Source: Actinidia chinensis (Eukaryota > Streptophyta > Magnoliopsida > Ericales > Actinidiaceae). From it: a stretch of DNA of 27,369 nt. The notes below the pieces were generated by a model, which had not been told where the DNA came from, ran no database searches, and saw nothing but the letters and a program-made list of their open reading frames with translations. The stretch spans positions 1,940,143-1,967,511 of the forward strand of contig CM018905.1 in NCBI GenBank assembly GCA_009663005.1, written 5' to 3'. The stretch's first letter is position 1, and every line of letters begins with the position of its first letter. A program made the position numbers and the translations under genes. Positions 12,101 to 24,835 of the stretch are shown here, piece after piece.

Positions 12101-15100
12101 TGGGTCACCATCCTGACAATTGCAACGCCGTCCCTATCACGCTTAACCTCGAAATTCAAACGGAACCCGTGCATTAGTACCAATCTGATCGCGAAGGTAT
12201 TTTGCCTCACCTTTTCAATTCCAACGGACCCAGTCGCCCCCCAATAATCCCTTCTACCTTTCAACGCAGCGTAACGGGTAAGTACAACGGGTTTGAAACT
12301 AATCGTTTCAATACCTGCATCGTAAGTATTAAAAAAAAAAAAAAATAAATGCGCATGGGAATTTTTTTGGAAAGAATAGTTAAAAATGGACAAAAATGGT
12401 GCCAAAAAGGGCTTTCCCCGGTTGGTCCTCCACTCCTGACATTGTCAACCCTCCATTCAGCGCTTAAACCTCGAATTCAAACGGAACCCGTGCATTAGTA
12501 CCAAGATCGCGAAGTAATGTTTCTTCTCTGTCTTCTTCACTTTTTTCCAATTCATAGGGGACCATCGACCCCCATCATCCGCTTTCTACCTTTCAACCGC
12601 AACGTAACGGGTAAAGTACAACGGGTTTAAACTAATCGTTTCAATGCCTGCATCTGTAAGTTATTAAAATAAATGCGCATATGGAATTTTTTGGAAAGAG
12701 TAAGTTTAAAAAAATTAAACAAAAATGGTGCAAAAATGGTGCAAAAAGAGGACGTCCCGGTGGGTCACTCATCCTTACATTGCACCCGTCCATGCACGCT
12801 TACTTTCGAAATTAAAACGGAACCCGGGCATTAGTACCATATATCGCGAAGTTTATGTTGGGCTTTCAAGGTGGTTCATCACCTTTTTCAATCATATGGA
12901 CACAATCGCCCCAATCATCCGCTTTCTACCTTTCAAACCGCAGCGTAACGGGTAAGTACAACAGTTAAACTAATCGTTTTCAATGCCTCATCTGTAAGTC
13001 TTAAAATAAATGCGCAGAGGGAATTTTTTTGGAAAGAGTAAGTTTAAAAAATTAACAAAAATGGTGGTGCAAAAGAGGACTTCCCGTGGGTCCACTCATC
13101 CTGACATTGCAAACCCGTCCATGCACCTAATTTCGAAATTCAACGGAACCCGGGCATTAGTACCAATATGATTCGCGAGTAATGTTGGTTCACATCACCT
13201 TTTCATTCATATGGACCTCGACCCAAATCAAACCGCTTCTCCCTTTCGAAACCGGGCGGTCGGGGGGCGCGTTACGCGGGTTTCATGGTAAAACGGGTTG
13301 AAACGACGTTTCAATACCTTCACAATCCGTAAGTATTAAAAAATAAAGTGGCTCAGTGGGGGGGGAGTGGATTTTTATAAAGAATAAGTGTAAAAAATTG
13401 ACAAAAATGGGTGCAAAAAGGAACTGCCCGGTGGGTGTCAACCCATCCTGACATGGCACCCGTCCACGCATGCTTTAATTTTCGAAATTTCCAAACGGAA
13501 CCCCGTGCATTAGTACCAATATGATCGCGGAAGGTATTTCTTCCACCTTTTCAATTCTATGACCATTGACACATCGACCCCCAATCATCCGCTTTCTACC
13601 TTTAAACCGCAGCGTAACGGTAAAGTACAACGGGTTAAACTAATCGTTTTCAATGCCTGCATCTTTAAGTATTAAAAATAAATGCGCATATTGGAATTTT
13701 TTTGGAAAGAGTAAGCCTTAAAAAATTAACAAAAATGGTGTCAAAAAAAGAGGACTTTCCCGGTGGGGTGTCACACTAACTCACCTGACATTGCCACCGT
13801 CCCATGCAATCGCTTAATATTTTCGACATTCAAACGGAACCCGGGCATTAGTACCAATAATGATCGCGAAGTTATGTTGGTTTTCACACCTTTCAATCAT
13901 TGGACACAATCGACCCCCAATCAACCTCGTTCTTCCCTTCGAACCGCAGCGTACGGGTAAAGTAAACAACGGGTTGAAACTAATCGTTTCAATCTGCTCG
14001 CGTAAGTTTAAAATAAATCGCAAGGGAATTTTGGAAAGAGTAAGTTTAAAAACTTAATAAAACGGTGCAAAAGAGGACTTCCCGGGGTCACCCATCCTGA
14101 CATTGCCCCCGTCCATGCACGCTAATTCGAAATTCAAACGGAACCCGGCCATCTAGTACCAATATGATCGCGAGGTTTATGTTGTGTCACAATCACACAC
14201 CTTTTCAATTCATATGGACACAAACATCGACCCCCCAATCAATCCGCTTTCCTCCCTTCGAAAAAAACCGAAAGAGCGTACGGGTAAGTACACACGGGTT
14301 AAAACTAATCGTTTCAATGCCCTACAATCCGTACAATTAAAATAAATGCGCATAGGGAATTTTTTTAGAATTATAAGTATAAAATTCACAAAAGGTGCAA
14401 AAAGAGACTCTTCGGTGGGTCCCCCATCCTGACAATTGCACCCGTCCATTGCACGCTTAAAAACCTCGAAATTCTAATCTAACGGAACCCGTGCATTAGT
14501 ACGCAACCAATATGATCGAGAAGGTATGTTGCTATCATCACTCACCTTTTCAATTCATATGGACACATCGCACCCCCAATCATCCGCTTTCCTCCTTTCG
14601 AACCGCAGCGTAAGGGGAAAAGTAAAACGGGTTAAAACTATCGTTTCAAATACCGCATCCTACGTATTAAAAATAATGCGCATAGGGATTTTTTTTAGAA
14701 ATATAAGGTATAAAAAATTTCACAAAAAATGGTGAAAAAAGAGGACCGTCCTCCCGGTGGGTCAACCCATCCTGACATTGCAAACCCGTCCATGCACGCT
14801 TAACCCTCGAAATTCAACGGAACCCGTTCATTAGTACCAAGATGATCGCGAAGGAATGTTTGCTTCACCTTTTCATTCATCACGGACACATCGACCGGGC
14901 CATCATCATCCCTCACATTCCGCTTCTATACCTTTAAACCGCAGCGTAACGGGTAAAGTACAACGGGTTGAAACTAATCGTTTCAATACCTGCATCCGTA
15001 GTTTAAAAATAAATGCGCATAGGGAATTTTTTTGGAAGAATAAGTGTAAAAAATGGACAAAAATGGTGTCAAAAAGAGGACTTCCCGGTGGTCACCCATC

Positions 15101-16300
15101 CTACATTGCACCCTCCATGCACGCTTAACCGGATATTCAAACGGAACACCCTGCATTTAGTACAAATATGATCGCGAAGGTAAATGGTTTTTTCTTCACT
15201 TTTTCATTCATATGGACACATCGACCCCCATCATCCTCTTTTCTAGCTACCTTTCAAACGCATACGTAAACGGGTAAAGTACAACGGGTTAAAACTAATC
15301 GTTTCAATGCCGGCATCTGTAAGTATTAAAAATAAAGCGCAGAGGGATTTTTTGGAAGAGTAAGTTTTAAAACAATAATACAAACGTGGCAAAAAGAGGA
15401 CTTCCCGGTGGGGTCACATCCTACAATTGCAGCCCGTTATTTGCCACGCTAAATTTCGAAATTCAAACGAACCCGGCAATTAGTACCAATAGAATCGCGA
15501 AGTTTATGTTGTTCAATCCACCTTTCCAATTCATCTGGACATCCGACCCCCATCAACCGCTTCTCCCTTTCGACCCGCACGTAACGGGTAAAGTACAACG
15601 GGTTAAAACTCATCGTTTCATGCCTACATCCGTAACATTAAAAATAAATGCGCATAAGGAATTTTTTTAGAAATATAAGTATAAAAATTCACAAACAATG
15701 GTGGCAAAGAAGGACCTTTCTCGTGGTCCCTCCTCCTGACATTGCACCGTCCATTCAACGCTTAACCTCGTAAATTCAAACGGAACCCGGGCAATAGTAC
15801 GCAATATGATCGCGAAGGCATGTTGCTTCAATCACTTTTCAATTCATTATGGACACATCGACCCCCAATCATCCGCCTTTTCCGGGTTCTCCCTTCGAAC
15901 GCAGCGTAATCGGTAAGTACCAACGGGTTAAAACTAATCGTTTCAATGCCTGCATCTGTAAGTATTAAAAATAAATGCGCATGGGATTTTTTGGAAAGAG
16001 TAGTGGAAAAAATTGCAAAAACATTGTGCAAAAAGAGGACTTCCCAGTAAGGTCACCTCCATCCTCTGACTTGTACCCGTCCATGCACGCTTAAATTTCA
16101 TCAAATTCAAACTGAACCCGTGCATTAGTACAATATGATCGCGAAGGTATGTTGTTCAACCTTTTTAATTCATATGGACACAAATCGACCCCCAATCAAC
16201 CGTTTCTTCTCCCTTTCGAACCGCACAGCGTAATGGGAAAAGTAAACGGGTTAAACTAATCGTTTCAATACCTGCATCCGTAAGTATTACAAATAAATTG
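9141..16300 (-). repeat. Satellite block 4: 5S-like copies 22-43, partly ordered B-C-A(-A)
   Basis: Bodies lie at 9207-9322, 9526-9643, 9842-9957, 10150-10268, 10465-10581, 10782-10898, 11100-11217, 11421-11535, 11732-11842, 12079-12196, 12398-12514, 12738-12851, 13066-13179, 13410-13533, 13737-13871, 14064-14174, 14394-14523, 14731-14853, 15065-15179, 15386-15502, 15700-15817 and 16025-16146. By the bases left of each body I read the order as BCAA BCA bA BCAA CAA bBCA bC, where b is a B variant with TTTAGAAAT. Local oddities are extra C/A-rich bases near 11888-11925, a GC-rich disturbance near 13250-13275, a G run near 13360 and a 14-base A run near 12330. Confidence 0.75.
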
Positions 16301-19300
16301 CGTCATATGGATTTTGTGGAAATAATAATTATAAAAATTTCACAAAAAATGGGTGAAAAAAGAGGACTCCCCGGTGGGTCCCCATCCTGACTTTGCACCC
16401 GTCCATCGCACGCTTAACCTCGAAATTCAAAACGGAACCCGTCATTAGTACCATATGAATCGCGAAGGTATGTTGGCTGTCATCACCTTTTTCAATTCAT
16501 ATGGACACATCGACCCCCATCATCCGCTTTCTAACCTTTCAAACCGCAGCGTAACGGGTAAAGTACAAAAAAACGGGTTGAAACTAATCGTTTCATACCT
16601 GGCATCCGTAAGTATTAAATAAATGCGCATAGGAAATTTTTTGGAAAGAATAAGGTAACATAATTGGCAAAAATGGTTCAAAAAGAGGACTTCCCGGTTG
16701 GTCATCCATCCTGACATTGCACCCGGCCATGCACGCTTAACCTCGAAATTCAAAACGGAACCCGGGCATTAGTTTTTTACCACTATGATTCGCGAAGGTC
16801 ATGTTTCTCTTCTTTCCTTCACTTTTTCATTCATATGGACACATCGACCCCCAATCATCCGCTTTCTACCTTTCAAACCGCAACGTAACGGACAGTACAA
16901 CGGGTTAAAACAAATCGTTTCAATCCCTGCATCTGTATATTTAAAAATAAATGCGCATCAGGAATTTTTGGAAAGAGTAAGTTTAAAAAATTACCAAAAA
17001 TGGTGCAAAAAGAGACTTCCCGGGGGTCATCATCCTGACAATTGCCACCCGTCCATTGCACGCTTAATTTCGAAATCAAACTGAAGCCAGACCCGGGCAT
17101 TACTACCAATATTATCGCGAAGTTTATGTTGGTTTTCACCTTTTCAATTCATATGGAACACATCGACCCTAACCAATCTTCCCGCTTTCTACCTTTCCAA
17201 ACCGCAACGTAACGGGTAAAGTACAACGGGTTAAACTAATCCGTTCAAAATCTGCATCTGTAAGTATTAAAAATAAATGGGCAAGGGAATTTTTTGGCAA
17301 GAGTAAGTTTAAAATTAACAAAATGGTGCAAAATAGGACTTCCCGGTTGTCACGGTCATCCTTGCATTGCACCCGTCCATGCACGCTTAAATTTCGAAAT
17401 TCAAACGGAACCCGGGCATTATTACCAATAGGATCTCAAGTTATGTTGGTTCACCTTTTCCATTCATATGGACCCATCGACCCCAATCCCCTAACCGCTT
17501 TCTCCCTTCGAACCGCATCGTTAACGGGTAAGTACAACGGGTTAAAACTAATCGGTTAATGCCTTAACATCCGTAAGTATTAAAAATAATTCGCATAGTA
17601 ATTTTTTTGGAATAATGATAAAAATTTCACAAAAAATGGTGAAAAAAGAGGACTCGCCTGGTGGTCACCCATCCTGACATTGCACCCGTCCATGCACCGC
17701 TTAAACCTCAAAATTCAAGACGGAAACCCGTGCTTAGTACCAATATGATCGCGAAGGTTATGTTGCTGCTTTTCCACCTTTTCAATTCATACGGACACAT
17801 CGACACCCAATCATCCGCTTTCTACCTTTCAAACCGCAGCGTAACGGTAAGTACAAACTGGTTTGAAACTAATCGTTTCAATACCTCATTCCGTAAGTAT
17901 TAAAAATAATGCCGCAAGGGAATTTTTGAAAGAATAAGTGTAAAAAAAAATGAAATCAAAAATGTGCAAAAAGAGGACTTCCCCCGGTGGGGGTCATCCA
18001 TCCTGACATTGCACACGCCGTCCATGGCACGCTTACCCTCGAAATTCAAGGAACCCGTGCATTAGTAACAATATGATCGCGAAGGTATGTTTTTTTTTTT
18101 TTTCACTTTTTCATTTCATATGGACACCTCGACCCCATCATCCGCTTTCATACCTTTCAAACCGCACGTAACGGTTAAAGTACACGGGTTAAAACAATCG
18201 TTTTCAATGCCTCATCTGTAAGTATTAAAAATAAATGCGCATAGGGAATTTTTTGGAAAGAGTAGTTAAAAAATTAACAAATTGGTGCAAAAATAGGACT
18301 TCTTCCCGTGGGTCACTCATCCTGACATTGCACCCGTCCCAGTCACGCTTACTTTCAAATTCAAAAACGGAACCCGTGCATATTACCAATATGATCGCGA
18401 GTTTGTTGGTGTCACCTTTTCCATTCATATGACACATCGACCCCAATCTTTCCGCTTGCTACTCTTTCCAAAACCGCAACGTAACGGTAAAGTACAGACG
18501 GGTTTAAAACTAATCGTTTCAATGCCTGCATCTGTAAGTATTAAACTAATGGGCAATAGGGTAATTGTTTTTGGAAAGAAGTAAGTTTAAAAAATTAACA
18601 AAAATGGTGCAAAAAGAGGACTTCCCGGTTGGTCACTCTCCTGACATTTGCAACCCGTCCATGCAACGGGCTTATTTCGAATTCAAACGGAACCCCTGGC
18701 ATTAGTACCAATATATCGCGAGTTTGTTGGTTCCACCTTTTCAATTCATATGGACACATCGACCCCAATCAACCGCTTTCTCCCTTGTCGAACCGCAGCG
18801 TAACGGGTAAAGTACAACGGGTTAAAACTCACGTTTTAATGCCTACATCCGTAAGTATTAAAAATAAATTGCGCATAGTGAATTTTTTTGAATAATAAGT
18901 ATACAAAATTTCACAAAAATGGTGAAAAAAGAGGACTTCCCGGTGGGTCCCCCTCTGACATTGCAACCGCGTCCATTGCACGCTTAACCTCGAAATTCAA
19001 ACGGAACCCGTGCTTAGTAACCATATGATCGCGAGGTAAATGTTGCTTCAACCTTTTCATTCATATGACATATCGACCCCCAATCATCCGCTTTCTCCCT
19101 TTTTCGAACCAGCAGTGTTACGGGTAAATTAAACGGGTTGAAACTAATCGTTTCCAATACCTGGCACTTCCGTAAGTATTAAAAATAAATACGCATAGGG
19201 AATTTTTTGGAAAGAATAAGTGTAAAAATGGACAAAAATGGTGCAAAAAAAAGAGAACTTCCCGGTGGGTCCCCATCTGACATTGCACCCGTCCATGCAC

Positions 19301-20120
19301 GCTTAATTTCGAAATTCAAACGGAACCGTGCATAGTACCAATAAATGATCGCGAAGGTATGTTGCTTCACTTTTTTCAATTTCATAGGGACACTCACCCC
19401 CATCATATCCCGCTTTCCACCTTTTCAACCGCAAACGTAACGGTAAAGTACAACTGGTTAAACTAATAGTTTAATGCCTGCATCTGTAGTAATTAAAAAT
19501 AATGCGCATAGGGAATTTTTTGGAAAGAGTAAGTTTAAAAAAGTACAAAACGAGCAAAATGGTGCAAAAGAGGACTTCCCGTGGTCACTCATCCTGACAT
19601 TGGACCCGTCCATGGCAAACGCTTAATTTCTGAAATTCAACGGACCCGGCATTAGTACCAATAAATGATCGCGAAGTTATGTGGTTCACCTTTTTCAATC
19701 ATAATGGAACATCGACCCCATCATATCCGCTTTCTACCTTTCAACCGCAACGTAACGGTAACGTACAACGGTTAAACTAATCGTTTCAATGCCCTGCATC
19801 TGTAAAGTAATTAAAAATAAATGCGCCATAGGGAATTTTTTGGAAAGAGTAAGTTTAAAAAATTAACAAAAAGGGTGCAAAAAGAGACTTCCCGGTTGGT
19901 CACTCATCCTGACATTTGCACCCGTCCATGCACGACCTCCTTAATTTCGAATCAAAAACGGACCTGGGCATTAGTACCAATTATGATCGCGAAGTTAATG
20001 TTGGTCCACCTTTCATTCATTGGCCACATTCGAACCCCCAATCATCCGCTTTTTACCTTCAAAACCGCAACGTACGGGTAAAGTACAACGGGTTAAAACT
20101 AATCGTTTCAAATGCCTGCA
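16301..20120 (-). repeat. Higher-order repeat: three B-C-A-A tetramers (copies 44-55)
   Basis: Bodies lie at 16352-16467 (B), 16675-16797 (C), 17002-17122 (A), 17325-17440 (A), 17638-17756 (B), 17963-18084 (C), 18284-18401 (A), 18606-18722 (A), 18921-19035 (B), 19240-19356 (C), 19561-19676 (A) and 19874-19994 (A). B has TTTCACAAAAAATGGTGAAA. C has GAATAAGTGTAAAAA with a spacer reading TTCACTTTTTCATTC. A has GAGTAAGTTTAAAAAATTAAC, GTCACTCATCC and CCCGGGCATTAG. The B anchor CACAAAAA falls at 16341, 17628 and 18912, giving a tetramer of about 1.28 kb. Such order means the tetramer, not the monomer, was the unit of recent amplification. Confidence 0.65.
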
Positions 20121-23100
20121 TTGTAAGTTTTAAAAATAAATATGCATGGGATTTTTGGAAAGAATAAGTGTAAAAAATCGACAACAAAATGTGCAAAAGA
20201 GGACTTCCCCGTGGGTCACCATCCTGACATTGCACCCATCCATCACGCTTTACCCTCGAAATTCAAACGGAACCCGTGCCATTAGTACCAATATGATCGC
20301 GAAGGTATGTTGGCTTCACCTTTTTCAATTCATATGGACATATCGACCCCCATCTCCGCTTTCTCGTCCCTTTCGAACGCAAAGCGTTACGGGTAAAAGT
20401 AAACGGGTTTGAAAACTAATCGTTTTCAATACCTGCATCCGTAAGTATTAAAAATAAATACGCATATGGGAATTTTTTGGAAAGAATAAGTGTAAAAATG
20501 AGACAAAAATGTTGCAAAAAAGAGAACTCCCGGTGGTCAACCCATCCCTGACATTGCACCCGTCCAATGCACGCTTAATTTCGCAATTCAAACAGAACCG
20601 TGCATTCAGTACCAATAGTGATCGCGAAGGTAGTTCTTCACCTTTTTCCATTCATTGGACACATCGACCTACCCCCAATCATCCGCTTTCTACCTTTCAA
20701 TTCAACCGCAAGCGTAACGGTAAAGTACAACGGTTACAAACTAATCGTTTCAATGCCTGCATCTGTAAGTATTAAAAATAAATGCGCAGAGGGAATTTTT
20801 TGGAAAGCAGTAAGTTAAAAAATTAATAAAAACGTTGCAAAAAGAGGACTTTCCCGGTGGTTCACCCCATCCTGCATTGCAACACCCGTCCATGCCGCTT
20901 AGTCGAAATTCAAACGGAACCCGGCCATTAGTACACTTGATCGCGAAGTTTATGTTGGTTTCACCTTTTCAATTCAGTATGGACACAGGCGACCCCCAAT
21001 CAACCGCTTTCTCCCTTTCGACCGCAGCGTAACGGGTAAAGTACAACGTGTTAAAAACTAATCCGTTTTCAATACCTGCATCCGTAAGTATTAAAATCAA
21101 TGCGCATAGGGAATTTTTTGGAAAGAATAGTGTAAAAAATGGACAAAATGGTGCAAAAGTGAACTTCCTGGTGGGTCACCCATCCTGACATTGCAACACC
21201 CCTTCCATGGCACGCCTTACCTCGAAATTCCACGGAACCCGGCCTTAGTAACCAATATGAATCGCGAAGGTATGTTTCTTTCTTCACTTTTTCAATTTCT
21301 ATGGACACATCGACCCCCAATCATAATCATGCCGCTTTCTACTTCAAACCGCAACGTAACGGGTAAAGTCAACGGGTTAAACAATCGTTTCAATGCCTGC
21401 TCTGTAAGTAGTAAAAATACATGCGCATAGGAATTTTTTTGGAAAGAGTAAGTTTAAAAAATAACAAAAAAAACCGTGCAAAAAGAGGACTTCCCGGTGG
21501 TGTCACTCATCCTGACATTGCACCCGTCCATGCAACGCTTAATTTCGAATTTCAAAACGGACTGGGCATTAGTCCAATATGATCGCGAAGTTATGTTGGT
21601 CCACCTTTTCAATTCATAGGGACACATCGAACCCCAATCATCCGCTTTCTACCTTTCAACCGCAACGTAACGGGTAAAGTCAACGGTTAAACAACTAATC
21701 CGTTTCATGCATGCCTGCATCTGTAGTTTTTAAAATAAATATGCATAGGGAATTTTGAAAGATAAGTGTAAAAAAAAATCGACACAAATGGTGCAAAAAG
21801 AGGACTGTCCCCTCCTTTCACCGGTGGGTCACACCCCAATCCTGACATTGCACCGCCCGTCGCACGCTTACATCGCAAATTCATACGGAACCCGTGCAGT
21901 AGTTAAACCAATATGATCGCGAATGTATTTTGCTTCAAGCTTCACCTTTTCAATTCATTTGACATATCGAACACCCCCAATCATCCGCTTCTACCACTCC
22001 CCTACCTTTCTGAACGCAGCGTTCGGGTTAAAGTAAAACGGGTGAAACTAATCGTTTCAATCCCTGCATCCGTAAGTTTAAAATAATACGCATAGGGAAG
22101 TTTTTGGAAGAGTATAGTGAACAAATGGACAAAAAGGTGCAAAAAGAAGAACTTCCCTTCCCCGTTGGGCCCCATCCTGAACATTGCACCCGTCCATGCA
22201 AAACCGCTTAAATTTCGAAATTCAAACAGAACCCTGCATTAGTACCAATATGATCGCGAAGGTATGTTCTTTCCTTTCACCTTTTCAATTCATATGGACC
22301 ATCGACCCCCACTCATCCAATCATCCCTTTCCTAAAAGTCTACCCTTTCAAATCAAACCGCAACGTAACGTGTAAAGTACACGGTTAAAACTAATCGTTT
22401 CAAATGTCTTCAATGCCTCTCTTCTGTAAGTATTACAAATAAATTGGCCGCAAAGAATTTTTGGAAAGAGTGAAGTTTAAAAAATTAACAAAAATGGTGG
22501 GGAAAAGAGGACTTCCCGGGTGGTCCACTCATCCTGTACATGCACCCGGCCATCGCACGCTTAATTCGAATTCAACTGAAACCCGGCATTTAAGTACCAA
22601 TATATCGCGAAGTTATCGTTGGTTCACAACACCCTTTTCTTTCATATGGACACACAGCCGACCCATCATCCGCTTTCTCCTTCAAAACCGCAGTAACGGG
22701 TAAGTACAACGGTTAAACTATCGTTCAATGCCTTCATCTGTAAGTATTAAAAATAAATGCGATAGGTATTTTTGGAAAGAGTAAGTTTTAAAAAATTATC
22801 AAAATGGTGCAAAAGAGGACTTCCCGGTGGGCGTCACTCACCTGACATTGCACCCATTTCCATGCACCGCTTAATTTCGAAATTCAAACGAACCCGGGCA
22901 GTAGTACCAAGAGGATCGCGAAGTTTATGTTTGTTCAACACTTTTCATTCATAGGACCATCAATCAAGACCCAATCAAATCAACCGCTTTCCTCCCTTTC
23001 GACCCGCAGCTAACGGGTTAAGTGCAAACGTGTTAAAACAATCGTTTTATGCCTACTCCGTAGTATTAAAAATATGCTGCATAGGGTTTTTTTTGAAAGA

Positions 23101-23500
23101 ATAAGTATAAAAAATTTCACAAAAAAATTGTGGTGAAAAAAGAAAAAATGAGGACTTCCCGTGGGGTCACCCCTCCTGGACATTGCACCCGGCCATGCAC
23201 GCTTACCTCGAAATTCCAAATGGAACCCGTGCATTATTACCAATATTAATCCGCAAGGTTGGTGCTTCACAGCTTCACCTTTTCAATTCATCATATGAAA
23301 CATATAATCGACACCCAATTCATCCGCTTTCTCCCTCTCCTTTCGAACCGCAAAGCGTTTACGGGTAAAGTAAAACGGGTTGAAACTAAATGTTTCAACT
23401 ACTGCAATCCTAAGTATTAAAAATAAATGCGCATAGAATTTTTGGAAAGAGAATGTAAAAAAATGGACAAAATGGTGCCAAAAAAGAGAACTTCCCCCTT
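20121..23500 (-). repeat. Satellite block 6: 5S-like copies 56-66, error-rich
   Basis: Bodies lie at 20190-20304, 20511-20629, 20834-20948, 21150-21269, 21475-21590, 21790-21924, 22136-22261, 22496-22612, 22806-22923 and 23132-23257; copy 66 is a remnant at 23474-23498. Types run C C A C A C C A A B C, so the tetramer order of the previous block is broken here. Noise is high, with inserted bases inside bodies (for example near 21810-21835 and 23140). Confidence 0.75.
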
Positions 23501-23545
23501 TCCTGTATGTTGTTTATCTTGTCTATTCCATAGGATACTAGACCC
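23474..23545 (-). pseudogene. Copy 66: monomer with the 5S body deleted
   Basis: The monomer begins normally with GGTGCC, A-run and GAACTTCCCC, then jumps to CTTTCCTGTATGTTG, which matches the bases that normally follow the other end of the 5S body. About 80-95 bp are missing, so everything from the C-box to the 5' start is lost. The neighbouring spacer anchors are only about 235 bp apart. It sits exactly where the error-rich, left-type units change to the cleaner right-type units, so it may be a real deletion or an assembly join between two pieces. Confidence 0.6.
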
Positions 23546-23712
23546 CACTCATCTTGCTTTCCCCTCTCTTCCCTTTTCGAACCGCAGTTAACGGGTGAAG
23601 TACAAACAGGTAATACTAATCATTTCCTTTCCTTGCATCCGTAAGTATTAAAAATAAATATGGCATATAGAAAATTTTTTAGAAAGAATAAGTGTAAAAA
23701 ATCGACAAAAAT

Positions 23713-23824
23713 GGTGCACAAAGAGGATTTCCGATGGTTTCACCATCCTGCAGTGCACCCGGCATGCACGCTTAAAACTTCGAACTTCAACGGAATCCGT
23801 GCATAGTACAAATATGAATCCAAG
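23713..23824 (-). pseudogene. 5S rRNA-like copy 67
   Basis: First copy of the right-hand subfamily. It has the ACTTCGAACTTC and GGAATCCGTGC blocks but with several small indels (112 bp instead of 116), a changed C-box and a CAAGG start in place of GCGAAGG. This could be real decay at the edge of the subfamily or residual sequence error. Confidence 0.6.
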
Positions 23825-24047
23825 GTATGTTTGTTCAACCTTTTTTTTTCATTCATATGATACAATCGACCTCGACCCCCCCAATCTCCCCTCTTTCCTC
23901 CCCTTTTGAATCGCACAGCGTACTGGTAAAGTACAACGAGTTAATATTATCGTTTCATTTCATTCTTCCCTGCATCCGTAAGTATTAAAAATAAATGCGA
24001 ATGGAAAATTTTTTAGAAAGAATTAAGTGTAAAATATCGACAAAAAT

Positions 24048-24163
24048 GATGCAAAAAGAGGACTTCCCGGTAGGTCACCCATTGTGACATTGCACCCATC
24101 CATACACGCTTAACTTCGAAGTTCAAAGGGGATCCGTGCATTAGTACCAATATGATCGCGAAG
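24048..24163 (-). pseudogene. 5S rRNA-like copy 68 (right subfamily, clean)
   Basis: 116 bp, no apparent indel noise. It keeps GGGGATCCGTGCATTAG and CGCTTAACTTCGAAGTTC, the most 5S-like version of these blocks in the window. The C-box is changed (CCCATTGTGAC instead of CCCATCCTGAC on the plus strand). The internal A-run (GCAAAAAGAGG) remains. A degenerate 5S gene copy, not likely to be functional. Confidence 0.7.
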
Positions 24164-24360
24164 GTATTTCGGTTCACCTTTCCACTTCATATGGAAACAT
24201 CGACCCCCAATCATCCGCTTTCTTCCCTCGAACCGCAACGTAATGGGTGAAGTAAAACGAATTAAAACTACTCGTTTCATTGCCCGCATCCGTAAGTATT
24301 AAAAATGAATGCGCATAAAGAATTTTTTAGATTGAATAAGTGTAAAAAATCGACAAAAAG

Positions 24361-24476
24361 CGTGCAAAAAGAAGACTTCCCAGTGGGTCACCCATCTTAA
24401 CATTGCACCCGTCCATACACCCTTAACTTCGAAGTTCAAACGGGATCCGCGCATTAGTACCAATATGATCGCGAAG
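24361..24476 (-). pseudogene. 5S rRNA-like copy 69 (right subfamily, clean)
   Basis: 116 bp. Keeps ACTTCGAAGTTC, CGGGATCCG and TATGATCGC. It has CCATCTTAAC in the C-box/loop region and CACCCTTAAC in place of CACGCTTAAC, which damages the A-box core. Spacer on both sides matches the array consensus with little noise. Confidence 0.7.
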
Positions 24477-24663
24477 GTATAATGGTTCACATTTTCAATT
24501 CATATGGACACATCGACCCCCAATCATCCGTTTTCTCCCCTTGAACAGCAGCGTAACGGGTGAAGTACAACGGCTTAAAACTAATCGTTCATTGCCAGCA
24601 TCCGTAAGTATAAAACAAATTCGCATGGGGAATAGAAATAATAATGTAAAAATCGACAAAAAG

Positions 24664-24808
24664 GGTGGCAAAAAAGGACTTATTTTTTTTCCTCCCGGTG
24701 GCCACCCTCCTGACTGCCCCCGTCTATGTCCGTGCCGTCTATGCCCATGCCCGCTTACTTCGAAGTTTCAAACAGGATCCGTGCATTAGTACCAATATGA
24801 TCGAGAAG
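24664..24808 (-). pseudogene. 5S rRNA-like copy 70, expanded
   Basis: About 145 bp because of insertions: TATTTTTTTTCC follows GGACT near 24680-24692, and the A-box region holds a short tandem duplication (CGTCTATG...CGTCTATG, about 24721-24746). GGATCCGTGCATTAG and TATGATCG are retained, with GAGAAGG in place of GCGAAGG. It lies 32 bases from the LTR-like insertion. Confidence 0.6.
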
Positions 24809-24835
24809 GTATGTTGCGTTCACCTTTTCAATTCA

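Noticed and set aside
2748..24789. Dozens of 60-140 codon open frames on both strands across the array
   Set aside because: They recur at the monomer period, shift frame with each indel, and translate the same 5S-like or spacer DNA into different peptides. Several related frames contain phrases such as HPDIAPVHARL or FLHHFCxFxxLxxSKK that are simply the monomer read through. No protein family is recognisable.
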